A stretch of DNA of 64,000 bases from Arenimonas soli (GTDB taxonomy: Bacteria > Pseudomonadota > Gammaproteobacteria > Xanthomonadales > Xanthomonadaceae): contig NZ_BMKC01000001.1 in the NCBI RefSeq assembly GCF_014643775.1, forward strand, positions 434,001 through 498,000. Reading direction: 5' to 3'. Shown here in pieces: positions 17,476-25,358 of this stretch (position 1 is its first letter; the number at the start of each line of letters is the position of its first letter). The translations under genes and the position numbers were made by a program. The notes beneath the pieces are model-generated. The model did no database searches. It was given only the letters and a program-made list of their open reading frames with translations, and had not been told where the DNA came from.

Positions 17476-17994
17476 TCAGTTGATCGGGCCCAAGTAATCG
17501 AGCTTGCCGACCGGTACGCCATTGTGCCGCAGGATTCCGTAGGCCGTGGTGGCATGGAAGTGCAGGTTGGGCAGGACGAAGTCCTGGGCATAGCTGGTGC
17601 CCGTGAACGTCAGCGGGTAGGGCCCGGCCTTGAAACTGATGATCCGCCCTTCGCAGCCTTCCATCTTCGCGAGGTCCACCGACGCGATGAAGTCCCGGGT
17701 GCGGCGGATCCGGTCCTGCAGCTGGTCGAAATCCTGCTCGTCGTCGGTGAAGGACGGGGCGTCGGTTCCCGCGAGACGGGCCGCCGCGGCCTTGGCGGTA
17801 TCGCTGGCGCGCTGGACCTGGCCGGCCAGGGTCATCATGTCCGGAGCGAGCCGCGCCTGGACCAGCTGCGCCGGATCCATGCCCGTCTCCTTCGCGAACG
17901 CTTCGCCCTTGGCGAGCACGTGGGAAAGATTGGCCAGGACCCGGTCGATGGCGGGAATCAGGAACGCGGGCAGCGTCAGCGATGAATGGGGCAT
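17476..17994 (-). CDS. DUF1993 domain-containing protein
   Basis: A 172-residue helical protein from the ATG at 17994 (an in-frame ATG at 18030 is possible). The motifs DKQ-like FDQLQDRIRRTRDFIAS and LPNLHFHATTAYGILRHNGV match the DUF1993 group, which has a DinB-like four-helix fold. Histidines in NLHFHATT could form part of a metal site. No enzymatic role is established for the family. This is the last chromosomal gene before the integrated element. Confidence 0.75.
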   Translation of the reverse strand: MPHSSLTLPAFLIPAIDRVLANLSHVLAKGEAFAKETGMDPAQLVQARLAPDMMTLAGQVQRASDTAKAAAARLAGTDAPSFTDDEQDFDQLQDRIRRTRDFIASVDLAKMEGCEGRIISFKAGPYPLTFTGTSYAQDFVLPNLHFHATTAYGILRHNGVPVGKLDYLGPIN

Positions 17995-18110
17995 GGCGTG
18001 GGTTCCGGCAGGGGAGGTGGAACGAAGCATCGCGCCACAGCGCGCATGCTGCCAGTACCGGAATCGGGAAAGACTGGACCGAACGTCCAGCGCGGTACGT
18101 GGGCACCGGA

Positions 18111-18135
18111 AAAAGAAAAACCGCACAGGGTGCGG
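18111..18135 (-). terminator. Displaced terminator of tRNA-Phe (left of the integrated element)
   Basis: Read on the minus strand this is CCGCAC-CCT-GTGCGG followed by TTTTTCTTTT. It lies 24 bp beyond the left att repeat. In the element-free chromosome it would sit just downstream of tRNA-Phe, which is now 7.2 kb away. Confidence 0.75.
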
Positions 18136-18158
18136 TTTGACGTGCGTTCTTGGTAAAA

Positions 18159-18208
18159 GATGGTGGCCGGGGAGGGAATCGAACCCCCGACACGGGGATT
18201 TTCAATCC
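18159..18208 (-). repeat. attL: 50-bp copy of the tRNA-Phe 3' half
   Basis: Identical over 50 bp to 25400-25449, diverging at 18158 and 18209. It holds the tRNA-Phe T-arm, variable loop and 3' anticodon arm but no 5' half, so it is an attachment-site remnant and not a functional tRNA. Confidence 0.92.
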
Positions 18209-18243
18209 TTCCAATTGGTGTGCGGTGGGATACGGGGATTTAC

Positions 18244-18346
18244 TGCTACCCCTTGATAAATGAGCCTATCAGGGCGCATTATCTGCGGTGAGCGGCGGTC
18301 AACTGCGGTCCATTTTGCTACCCGGGTGCTACCCCGGTGCTACCCC
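18244..18346 (+). promoter_or_regulatory. Candidate integrase arm-type sites, left end (TGCTACCCC repeats)
   Basis: TGCTACCCC occurs at 18244-18252, TGCTACCCG at 18316-18324, and TGCTACCCC at 18327-18335 and 18338-18346. The last three are spaced exactly 11 bp, one helical turn. The same 11-bp unit occurs twice near the right end (25311, 25322). Matching short repeats at both ends of a tyrosine-recombinase element are what arm-binding sites look like. Confidence 0.6.
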
Positions 18347-18367
18347 GGTCGCTCCTAAGGAGTCGCC

Positions 18368-19678
18368 GTGGTCAAGTCTGTACCGTTCACCGAGGCCCGT
18401 GTTCGCACCCTGCGCGCTGCTGCCAAGCCGGGCGAGCGCGTGGAGTTCCAGGACGCGGAACTCAAGGCGCTACGCCTGCGGGTGAGTGCCACGTCGGCTA
18501 GCTGGTATCTGTTCAAGCGGATTCCTGGTGGCCCCATGCGGCGCCTGCTGCTGGGGTCGGCTGACGATCTGAGCGTCGAGAAGGCCCGCAAGGAAGCGAT
18601 CAAGGCCATCGCCAAGCTGATTGATGGCCGCGACCCCTCCGCCGAGAAGCGCGCCCGCAAGGCGGCGGCAAAGCGCGAGAGCCTGACGCTGGCGCAAGGG
18701 TTGGCCATCTATCTGGAAAACCGCGACTCGCTGCGGCCGGCGACCCGGACAACCTACGAGCGGGACATTCGGACCACGTTCGGGGACTACCTGGACCGCC
18801 CACTGGCTGACCTGACCCCGGAGCGAGTGCGAGAGCGTCATCGGCTTCGCATGACCACGGGGGCGCGGGCATCGGCCCGGGTCGCCCACGCCCGCGACCG
18901 CAAGCGCATCACTGCCAGCCCCAGCCGCGCCGACGGTGCCGTGCGGGCATTGCGTGCCGTGATGAACTACTTGCGGGCAGAGCGGGACATGGATTTGCCC
19001 GACGTGGCCCGCAAGATCACGGCGGACAAGAGTTGGGGCAACGTGGCGCGCCGCAAGCGTGCCTTGCTGGGAAAGCCGCTGACCGAGTTCGTGGTCGCCC
19101 TGGAGGCAACTCCGGATGATCTGCCGCCGGACCTTTCGGGAACCCAGCGCGATCTGGTCAAGCTGATCCTGGCGACGGGATTGCGAATCAGCGCAGCGGC
19201 CGGGCTGCGATGGGGCGAGGTGGATCTGGACGCCGCGATCCTGACCGTTCCGGCCGCACGCATGAAGGGCAAGCGGGATCATTCCCTTCCCCTCGGCCCT
19301 GGAATGATGGCCATGCTCCACCAGCGCCGGGCCGACCCCCGAGGCGCCGATTCTGAATTCGTGTTCCCCGGCGCGATGCCGGACATTCCGCTAGGCCGGC
19401 TCTCGGCTCGATTCGTGGCGCGGCTAAAGGACTCCGCCGGCAAGCCTTTCGTGTGGTCGCCGCATGACCTACGCCGAACCGTGCTGACCATGCTGGAGGC
19501 GATGGACGTTAGCGCCTACGCGCTCAAGCGTATCGCCGCGCACAGCGAGAGGGGTGACGTGACCGCCGGCTATCTGGCCGATGACGTTGAGCGGCTGCGT
19601 GGACCGATGGAGCGGTTGGAGCGCGCAGTCTTTGGCGGCGCGGGCGGCGTGGTCCAATTTCGGGCGAGTAGAGCGTAA
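18368..19678 (+). CDS. Tyrosine-type site-specific integrase
   Basis: A 436-residue integrase of the P4-like class with an N-terminal DUF4102-type arm-binding region (LRLRVSATSASWYLFKRIPG), a core-binding helix bundle and a C-terminal catalytic domain. Catalytic residues can be followed: Arg in LATGLRISAAAGLRWGE, Lys in MKGKRDHSLPL, His-x-x-Arg in SPHDLRRTVLTM, the second His in RIAAHSERGD and the nucleophile Tyr in TAGYLADDVE. It starts 160 bp inside the left att repeat and points into the element. It would recombine the tRNA-Phe 3' half with its copy. Confidence 0.95.
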   Translation: MVKSVPFTEARVRTLRAAAKPGERVEFQDAELKALRLRVSATSASWYLFKRIPGGPMRRLLLGSADDLSVEKARKEAIKAIAKLIDGRDPSAEKRARKAAAKRESLTLAQGLAIYLENRDSLRPATRTTYERDIRTTFGDYLDRPLADLTPERVRERHRLRMTTGARASARVAHARDRKRITASPSRADGAVRALRAVMNYLRAERDMDLPDVARKITADKSWGNVARRKRALLGKPLTEFVVALEATPDDLPPDLSGTQRDLVKLILATGLRISAAAGLRWGEVDLDAAILTVPAARMKGKRDHSLPLGPGMMAMLHQRRADPRGADSEFVFPGAMPDIPLGRLSARFVARLKDSAGKPFVWSPHDLRRTVLTMLEAMDVSAYALKRIAAHSERGDVTAGYLADDVERLRGPMERLERAVFGGAGGVVQFRASRA

Positions 19679-20079
19679 TGGCGAAGCGGGGCCGTCCGAA
19701 AGCGGACAACAAGGAGCGGGATCGCGCGGTCGTCTTTCGGGTTGTGAAGGCGATCTTTGATCGACGTGGCGTGAATGTCGCGCTCCGTGACCGGGCCGAG
19801 GTTGGTGGACGCCTACGCAAGCAACCCGCCGCATCTGCGTACAAGATCGCACGCGAAGAGTTGTGGAAGTTTGATGGAATCCGTTTGAGCCTTGGGTCGA
19901 TAGAGAGGATTTTTAAGGCTGGTAAAGACGAATTCATTGGCGAGGGGGATATCGCAAGGCGGTTGCGCGACAGGACCGCCTACCTCAAGCGATGTCGTGA
20001 ACGAGGTCTGGTCCGGCGCGACGATGGTCCTGCGCTCCCGGGTCCGCGAGTAAGGATTCGCAATAGGCCGGGGAATTAA
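19678..20079 (+). CDS. Basic 133-aa protein of the element, function unknown
   Basis: The ATG overlaps the integrase stop (TAATG at 19676-19680), so it is translationally coupled. The protein is highly basic, begins MAKRGRPKADNKERDRAVVF (an AT-hook-like GRP near the start) and has a helical middle (AYKIAREELWKFDGIRLSLG, SIERIFKAG). DNA binding is likely from its composition, but no family is recognised. It could assist the integrase or control the next genes. Confidence 0.6.
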   Translation: MAKRGRPKADNKERDRAVVFRVVKAIFDRRGVNVALRDRAEVGGRLRKQPAASAYKIAREELWKFDGIRLSLGSIERIFKAGKDEFIGEGDIARRLRDRTAYLKRCRERGLVRRDDGPALPGPRVRIRNRPGN

Positions 20080-20154
20080 TTACCCCGGTTCAGGAAGCGC
20101 CCTGTCCAAGACTGGCCCTGCCGTCGCGCACAGCGACTCCAGAGAGCAGCCAGC

Positions 20155-20364
20155 ATGAGCCAGGAAACCGTTGCAATTTCCCGCCGACTCAGTGAGCGCG
20201 AAGCCGCCGCCTACCTTGGTGTCCGCAGTGAGCGAACCCTGCAAGACTGGCGACAGCGGGGCGTAGGTCCGGCCTATGCCAAGTTGGGGCGCCGCGTCCT
20301 GTACTCCGTGGCCGATCTAGACGATTACTGGGCCGCCGGCCGCGTCGAACCGAAGGCGGCCTGA
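20155..20364 (+). CDS. AlpA/excisionase-like helix-turn-helix protein
   Basis: A 69-residue protein with a MerR-like winged helix of the HTH_17 type: RRLSEREAAAYLGVRSERTL for the helix-turn-helix and RVLYSVADLDDYWAAGRVE for the wing and last helix. In P4-like and similar elements such proteins act as excisionase or activate integrase transcription (AlpA). Its place one gene downstream of the integrase fits that role. Confidence 0.85.
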   Translation: MSQETVAISRRLSEREAAAYLGVRSERTLQDWRQRGVGPAYAKLGRRVLYSVADLDDYWAAGRVEPKAA

Positions 20365-20367
20365 TCC

Positions 20368-20604
20368 ATGAGCGCGCCCAAGGGTGGAGGCGAATTTCCG
20401 CGAGTCCTCTCCACATGGGACGCCATCTCTGTGATCGAGATGCTGGCGGGATTTTCCCGGAGTCGGATCGATGCGATCGAGCGCGAGCTTCTTGCTACTC
20501 GCTGCGATCGCGCCCGGCTCGCTCGTGCCATCCGTGCGCTTCGAGTTGCCATTGATGGCCTTGAAACCGTGCGGGATGCCTACGAGAACTCCCTTGAGAG
20601 CTGA
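20368..20604 (+). CDS. 78-aa helical protein of the element, function unknown
   Basis: It begins 3 bp after the AlpA-like gene. The product is mostly helical (WDAISVIEMLAGFSRSRIDA, then ARLARAIRALRVAIDGLETV) and small enough to be a regulator or accessory subunit. Its end overlaps the start region of the AAA ATPase gene. No family recognised. Confidence 0.5.
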   Translation: MSAPKGGGEFPRVLSTWDAISVIEMLAGFSRSRIDAIERELLATRCDRARLARAIRALRVAIDGLETVRDAYENSLES

Positions 20605-21829
20605 GACCTTCCAAGCGTCCAACGGGCTTCGGCTCATTTCGGGTGGCTACCCGCATCCCGATGACAGCGCGCAGGTTATGGGTGACACGAGTGGCCGCCT
20701 GCTGCTCGACGCCACCAAGGAAGCGCGCGCGGCAGGTTTCGATGTGAGCCTGGAGGCGAAACAGCGCAATGCGACCCCGGGGAACCTGTCGCGGTTTCGC
20801 TTTACCCATATCTCGGGCGCAATGGCTGAGAACAGCCCGCCAGCTTGGCTCGTGCGCGGCGTGCTGGAGCGCGATGCGCTAGCCATGTTCTTTGGCGACC
20901 CGGGGAGCGGAAAGAGCTTCGGCGCGGTGGACCTGGCTGCTGCCGTGGCCACCGGCCGCGACTGGCACGGCCATCGTGTCACGGAGGGTCCGGTGCTGTT
21001 CATCGCTGGCGAAGGTCGCAATGGCCTTGCCCGTCGGTTCCGCGCCTGGGAGATAGTGGCAGGCGTATCGCTGGAGAAGGCCGAGATTTACCTTTCGCCG
21101 GGTGCGACGGCGTTGACGGACTGGCCTGCCGTCGAATCCCTGATGGCGGCTGCTGGTGAGGTCAAGCAACTGCTCGGCCGACCGCCGGTCCTGGTCATCG
21201 TGGACACGGTGGCCCGCAACTTCGGCCCCGGTGACGAGAACAGCACGGCCGACATGACCGACTTCATCCGGGGCTGCGATGAAATTCGCCAGTCCCTCGG
21301 CTGCTGCGTGCTGTTGGTCCATCACAGTGGCCACGGGGACAAAACGCGCGCGCGCGGGGCGATGGCCCTCAAAGGCGCGCTGGACTTCGAATACCGCTTC
21401 CAGCGTGACGAGTCCGGCGTCATCCGCGTAGAGGCCACCAAGGTCAAAGACCACGAATCGCCGCCGCCAATGGCCTTCAAGCTGGCTTCAGTCGAATTGG
21501 GCGCTGACGCCGAGGGCGAGCCGATCCGATCCGCGGTCCTGCACCCGGTCACTTACGAGCCGCCAGCATCACGAGGCAAAGCGGGCAGGGGCAAACACCA
21601 GACCACGGCGCTCCAGACCCTGCGCGACCTGCTGAGCCGCCAGCGCGAACGGCTGACGGCCAGCGGGCACGACCCCGAAGGCGCGCGCGTGACCGTGGCC
21701 GACTGGCGCGATGCCTGCGCTGACGAGGGCTTGGACCGTCGTCGGTTCCCAGAGGTTCGGGAGTCGCTGGCCAGGGCAGGCCGTATTCACCTGGATCACG
21801 GCTACGTCCGGCCATTGGGGGATGGATGA
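20576..21829 (+). CDS. RepA-like AAA ATPase (replicative helicase type)
   Basis: A 417-residue protein from the ATG at 20576; a TTG at 20594 and later ATGs (e.g. 20822) are also possible because no start has a good site. The AAA_25/RepA-type ATPase core has Walker A GDPGSGKS, a Walker B-like LVIVDTVARNFGPGDEN, and the sensor region VLLVHHSGHGDKTRARG. This is the hexameric helicase-like ATPase family used by plasmids, prophages and satellites to replicate. The C-terminal ~90 residues look like a winged helix (VTVADWRDACADEGLDRRRF). The candidate origin follows directly, which supports a replication role. Confidence 0.85.
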   Translation: MPTRTPLRAETFQASNGLRLISGGYPHPDDSAQVMGDTSGRLLLDATKEARAAGFDVSLEAKQRNATPGNLSRFRFTHISGAMAENSPPAWLVRGVLERDALAMFFGDPGSGKSFGAVDLAAAVATGRDWHGHRVTEGPVLFIAGEGRNGLARRFRAWEIVAGVSLEKAEIYLSPGATALTDWPAVESLMAAAGEVKQLLGRPPVLVIVDTVARNFGPGDENSTADMTDFIRGCDEIRQSLGCCVLLVHHSGHGDKTRARGAMALKGALDFEYRFQRDESGVIRVEATKVKDHESPPPMAFKLASVELGADAEGEPIRSAVLHPVTYEPPASRGKAGRGKHQTTALQTLRDLLSRQRERLTASGHDPEGARVTVADWRDACADEGLDRRRFPEVRESLARAGRIHLDHGYVRPLGDG

Positions 21830-21990
21830 GCCTGCCGATTCGATGTCCGGAAAGCGTCCGAATTGCTTCCGATTTGCCGGAATGGTCCGTGTCCGAAATG
21901 TCCGAAATGCCTATAGGCATCGGACGGACGGACGTTCCGGACAACTGTTTTTTTCAGAACCAGAGGAGAGAGACCGATGTCTGTTGTTGA
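21826..21990 (+). CDS. Possible 54-aa ORF spanning the iteron region
   Basis: An ATG overlaps the ATPase stop (ATGA, 21826-21829) and the frame stays open to 21990, overlapping the next gene by 14 bp. The protein (MSLPIRCPESVRIASDLPEW...) gets its repeated SEMSEM from the DNA repeats beneath it, so the frame may be open only by chance over the candidate origin. Listed because the coupling arrangement is exact. Confidence 0.3.
   Translation: MSLPIRCPESVRIASDLPEWSVSEMSEMPIGIGRTDVPDNCFFQNQRRETDVCC
21844..21942. repeat. Iteron and palindrome cluster: candidate replication origin of the element
   Basis: A run of TCCGAA-type words (21846, 21857, 21868 region, 21892, 21901) includes a perfect tandem 9-mer TGTCCGAAA at 21890-21898 and 21899-21907. 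The perfect 14-bp palindrome ATGCCTATAGGCAT (21907-21920) follows, and then the inverted form as tandem CGGA (21921-21934) and TTCCGGAC. It lies directly downstream of the RepA-like gene. Confidence 0.6.
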
Positions 21991-22654
21991 GATGCTCAAG
22001 AAAGTGACGGGCCGCTCCCGAAGCGGTGTTGCCGAGGCTGAGAAGGCGCTAGCGGAGATTCATGCAGAAATCTCGGCCGCAAAAGCTGAAGTGAGCGCGG
22101 CGAGTCTCGATTTCGGCCGGCGGCTGCTGGAGGCGATCGCCAACGGATCGCCCGAGGTAGTCGAGGCGGATCTGGTAGCAAAGGAAAAGCGCCTGTCGCG
22201 CCTGGAGCGGGCGAAGGCGGAGGTCGAGAGCCGCATCCAGGCTGCTCAGGCGGCCACTGAGGCCGCCGACCTCGCCCAGCAATGGCAGGCGGCAGAGAAG
22301 GCGCTCAATGCCCGTAGGGAGGCGCTGGTGCAGCTTGAGGCGGCGTCCAAGGTGTTCGGTGCGGCCCTGCTGGCGGCGGAGCAAGCGGCGCGCGAGGCGT
22401 GGCAAGCCTTGCCTGTGAAAGAGGTGCCGGTGGGCAACGTGGGTAGTCACCGCATCCCGCCGCAGTTCACGAGCCTCGGCGGTGAGATACCGCGCTTGCT
22501 GGCGCTGGCCACGGATGGACGTGTTGGCGGCTTTGTTGGCTCGATGCTCTGGACGCTGCGGCGCGAGGTCGGCTTGGTCGAGAGGGCTGACCAGCAAGCG
22601 AAGGATTGGCTGGCGCTTCGGGGCGAGCCGCCGACGCCGCCGGAAGCGGCGTGA
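21977..22654 (+). CDS. Coiled-coil protein of the element, function unknown
   Basis: A 225-residue protein preceded by AGAGGAGAGAG. Residues ~15-140 form a long charged alanine-rich coiled coil (for example AKEKRLSRLERAKAEVESRI and AADLAQQWQAAEKALNARRE). The last 80 residues are more compact (IPPQFTSLGGEIPRLLALAT). No family recognised. It comes first after the candidate origin and ahead of the phage-like genes; a structural or packaging-interference role is speculation. Confidence 0.6.
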   Translation: MSVVEMLKKVTGRSRSGVAEAEKALAEIHAEISAAKAEVSAASLDFGRRLLEAIANGSPEVVEADLVAKEKRLSRLERAKAEVESRIQAAQAATEAADLAQQWQAAEKALNARREALVQLEAASKVFGAALLAAEQAAREAWQALPVKEVPVGNVGSHRIPPQFTSLGGEIPRLLALATDGRVGGFVGSMLWTLRREVGLVERADQQAKDWLALRGEPPTPPEAA

Positions 22655-22779
22655 GTGTTTCGCTGGCGGGACGCTGAAAGCGCCGGCTACGCGTAACGGG
22701 CGTTATGTCAAGGGATTCGCAGCCCTGGCGCTAGCGGTGATCGTTCCAGAAATGCAGGCAATCAACCAAAGGAATCGTC

Positions 22780-23469
22780 ATGTCTGACCTCAATGATTCG
22801 ACCCTCCACCCGGGCCTCGCGCCTTCTGCCACACAAGGGGGAGTGGGACCCCAAAGCGGCGAGACCGCTGTGCATCATGCCCCCGATTTTCGCGGCACCA
22901 GAACTCCGGAGCAAGTCCAGGCAGACCCCCACTGGCCGGAGTGGGCACCGGCCCTGCCCACGGACCTACCGACGCCGGCATGGCGCGCCGAGGGACGCGA
23001 GCCGAACAATGCCGAACTGGCCGCCGCTCTCGATGAGCGGGCGCATTCGCCCAGCGAGTACCGGCTCCCGGCAGGCTTTCTCGGGGAGCCGAACGAGCAG
23101 AGTCTCAGCCACGGACAAGCGTTGCAGTCCTTGCTCTGGCACGCCGGTATGCCGGCCCCGGCAGGCAAGGCGCTGCTGGAGTCGGTGATGGCGGCGGCGA
23201 CGCGATCGCCCGGCGAAATGGACGACGTGACGTTCCAACTCAAGGCCGGCGAGTGCGAGGCGATGCTCAAGCGGCAGTTGGGCGAACAGGAATACACCCG
23301 ATGCCGATCCGCGCTTGGGAAACTGTTTGATGAACTCAACGGCAAGTCCGGCGGCAAGCTGAGTGACTTCCTGGATGACCATGCCGAGGTGCTTGTCGAT
23401 CCGATGGTGCAGCTTGAACTGCTGATGCACGCCGGCCGACGCAAGGGAGGCACGAACCGTGGGCGGTAA
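22780..23469 (+). CDS. Phage scaffold-like / capsid-associated protein (tentative)
   Basis: A 229-residue protein with AAAGGAA before its ATG. After a proline-rich disordered start it has SPSEYRLPAGFLGEPNEQSL and ends with FLDDHAEVLVDPMVQLELLM and a basic tail. The order (a short 'EYxLPxGF' motif, then helices, then a late 'DPMVQLELL' helix) resembles small phage head-assembly proteins, but the similarity is only by eye. Its last 11 bases overlap the DUF5681 gene, so the two are coupled. Confidence 0.5.
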   Translation: MSDLNDSTLHPGLAPSATQGGVGPQSGETAVHHAPDFRGTRTPEQVQADPHWPEWAPALPTDLPTPAWRAEGREPNNAELAAALDERAHSPSEYRLPAGFLGEPNEQSLSHGQALQSLLWHAGMPAPAGKALLESVMAAATRSPGEMDDVTFQLKAGECEAMLKRQLGEQEYTRCRSALGKLFDELNGKSGGKLSDFLDDHAEVLVDPMVQLELLMHAGRRKGGTNRGR

Positions 23470-23881
23470 GTTCGTCCCGGGAAAGTCTGGCAACCCGGCT
23501 GGCCGGCCCAAAGGGTCGCGCAACCGGCTGTCGGTGCTGCGTGATTCGCTGGTGACGGCAACCGAGGCGCGGGAAGTAGTCGCCAAACTGGTCGAATCGG
23601 CAAAGGCGGGCGACACGCAGGCGGCGTCGATCCTGATGGATCGGCTGTGGCCCAAACTGAAGTCTCAGGCTCCGGCGCTGGCGGTGCCGCTCCCCGACGG
23701 CGATCTGGCCGATCAGGCCGAGACTGTGGTCCGTGAGATGGCGGCCGGCATGATCCCGGTGGCTGACGCCGGGCAGATGCTCGCGGCGCTGGCGTCGGTG
23801 GCCCGGATCAAGGAGACAGTGGACTTCGAGAAGCGCCTGGACGCGCTGGAGCGTCGTGCCATGTTCCTGAGGAGTGACTGA
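23459..23881 (+). CDS. DUF5681 domain-containing protein
   Basis: A 140-residue protein starting at a GTG (23459) with GGGAGG eight bases upstream. It opens with the DUF5681 signature KFVPGKSGNPAGRPKGSRNR and is otherwise helical (LRDSLVTATEAREVVAKLVE). Such proteins often lie just upstream of large-terminase genes in prophages, but no terminase follows here. A packaging-related or DNA-binding role is inferred from that association only. Confidence 0.75.
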   Translation: MGGKFVPGKSGNPAGRPKGSRNRLSVLRDSLVTATEAREVVAKLVESAKAGDTQAASILMDRLWPKLKSQAPALAVPLPDGDLADQAETVVREMAAGMIPVADAGQMLAALASVARIKETVDFEKRLDALERRAMFLRSD

Positions 23882-24060
23882 TGGCTGGCTGGAAATCACG
23901 CCGCCTCGGGGCGCTGGAGGCGAAGAATCCCCCCAATCCGAAGATGGTGGTGTTGACGGCTCTCGAAGGACAGGAGGCCGAGGTGGTGGCGAGGTACTAC
24001 GAGGAGACGCCGGCGGAGTTGCGGGCGGGGATGGTGGTAGTGATTAAGCGGTTTGGCTAG
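23881..24060 (+). CDS. Small 59-aa ORF coupled to the DUF5681 gene
   Basis: The ATG overlaps the preceding stop (TGATG, 23879-23883) and GAGGAG lies upstream in the end of that gene. The product starts MAGWKSRRLGALEAKNPPNP and contains EVVARYYEETPAELRAGMVV. Coupling and codon use look real. Function unknown. Confidence 0.5.
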   Translation: MAGWKSRRLGALEAKNPPNPKMVVLTALEGQEAEVVARYYEETPAELRAGMVVVIKRFG

Positions 24061-24119
24061 ACGTTGAAGGCCCGGCTACTCAGTAGGGGCTGCGGTTTCA
24101 GATCGCGCCTTTGCCCTGC

Positions 24120-24665
24120 TTAATTCACTGGGATAAGTCGGTCACAGCTTTCTAGCGCAGATTTCGTGAACCTTTCCGCATTGTCGATATGCTCAAGCAC
24201 CATCGGCACGTATTCGCCGTAATGCGCTCCCGCAACCTCGTCGCTTTCTTCGTCACGTATGGTCAACAGGTCGTCTCTCAAGCATTCAATTGCAGTGATA
24301 GCTTGTGCAATTGAATTTGAGAAGTCCGATGGAAGTGCAAACAGGCGATCTACGCTTCGATTTAGTGTCGGAGTTTCAAGCCTCTCGCCAAGTGATCCGA
24401 GAGATCTCCGTGCTGCGCGACTGTTGGCTAGATTTGCCTCTAACCATTCTCTAGCTTCATCGTCTAAGCCAACAGCTTCCTTGATTTTTTCAATTCTCAC
24501 AGCCATGAGTTGCAACTCAGGCTCGATTAGCACGGCGAGTATTGCCGCCTCCGCTTTTCGTCGCGCACGCGCTTCAACCTTGTCCCTAAGCGCAAGCCCA
24601 AGAGCAATTACGACTGCCGCCCACGTGCCCAAGGCTGCCCAGTCAATTTCGCAAGCTATGGCCAC
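24120..24665 (-). CDS. Cargo gene: membrane-anchored protein, 181 aa, unknown function
   Basis: It starts at a GTG (24665) three bases after the stop of its upstream partner. The N-terminus carries one membrane segment (WAALGTWAAVVIALGLAL) followed by a basic stretch (RDKVEARARRKAEA), so the helical remainder should be cytoplasmic (for example EAREWLEANLANSRAARRSL). The DNA is clearly AT-richer than both the element core and the chromosome, which suggests a separate origin. It sits next to attR, a usual cargo position. No family recognised. Confidence 0.6.
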   Translation of the reverse strand: MAIACEIDWAALGTWAAVVIALGLALRDKVEARARRKAEAAILAVLIEPELQLMAVRIEKIKEAVGLDDEAREWLEANLANSRAARRSLGSLGERLETPTLNRSVDRLFALPSDFSNSIAQAITAIECLRDDLLTIRDEESDEVAGAHYGEYVPMVLEHIDNAERFTKSALESCDRLIPVN

Positions 24666-24668
24666 GAG

Positions 24669-25133
24669 TCATCCCCCGTTTGAAAAGGCATTAAATGTAG
24701 TCCGGATTCCCATTTCTATTGCGCGTTCAAAGACTGATTGAACCACGCTGGTCGCTGCCGAACTTGCGCCTTGCTTCGCCGCGCTGCTTAGCTGTTCGCC
24801 AAGTGACTCGCTCAAACTGGCAGGAATCGCCCGGAGCAGGGTCAGGCTTTCCATCGTCAAGCGGACATCAAGAAATTTTGAACTGTTTCTGATGAGCGAA
24901 TTATCGACTCTGCCGACCTCCAGCAGTCCTGCGCCCTGGAGAAAAGTAATAGTTGTTCTAGCGCACCGATGGATGCGACCGTGATCCGCAGTCGCGATGT
25001 CTCCCCCATTCTGAATGATGGGACCAGCGAAGCTATCGGCGTCTATATCGCAAGGCATCGGAAACTGGGCAAGTAGCTGCGCGAATACCTGCGTTGCCAC
25101 AATGTCGAACACTTCTCGATTGCTGGGTGCCAT
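24669..25133 (-). CDS. Cargo gene: soluble protein, 154 aa, unknown function
   Basis: First gene of the leftward cargo pair. The N-terminal part (REVFDIVATQVFAQLLAQFP, GRIHRCARTTITFLQGAGLL) looks like a compact helical, possibly winged-helix fold. The C-terminus is an amphipathic helix (SAATSVVQSVFERAIEMGI). Base composition is AT-rich like its partner. The pairing of a soluble protein with a membrane-anchored one recalls two-component defence or toxin modules, but no diagnostic motif is present. Confidence 0.6.
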   Translation of the reverse strand: MAPSNREVFDIVATQVFAQLLAQFPMPCDIDADSFAGPIIQNGGDIATADHGRIHRCARTTITFLQGAGLLEVGRVDNSLIRNSSKFLDVRLTMESLTLLRAIPASLSESLGEQLSSAAKQGASSAATSVVQSVFERAIEMGIRTTFNAFSNGG

Positions 25134-25310
25134 CCTCGTCCCCGTTCGCGGCCCGCTCGGCGTTCGACTCTAGCAGGCGCCCCAAGCCTCGGCTCGATTG
25201 CCACGTGGTGTGCACCGACCAACGTGTGTGTCTGCTCATTTTCGCCCAATAGACTGGCTTTTCTGGACGGGCGGAGGGATCGGGCTCAGCGTTTGATACC
25301 AGCCAACGAC

Positions 25311-25330
25311 TGCTACCCCGGTGCTACCCC
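25311..25330 (+). promoter_or_regulatory. Candidate integrase arm-type sites, right end
   Basis: TGCTACCCC at 25311-25319 and again at 25322-25330, in the same orientation and with the same 11-bp spacing as the cluster at 18316-18346. About 70 bp inside the right att repeat. Confidence 0.6.
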
Positions 25331-25358
25331 GAAGGCAGTTCATCCCCAGAAAGCGAAA

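Noticed and set aside
18159-18250. Second tRNA-Phe gene at the left end
   Set aside because: Only the 3' half matches; the sequence after 18208 cannot form the D-arm or acceptor 5' strand. It is an att remnant.
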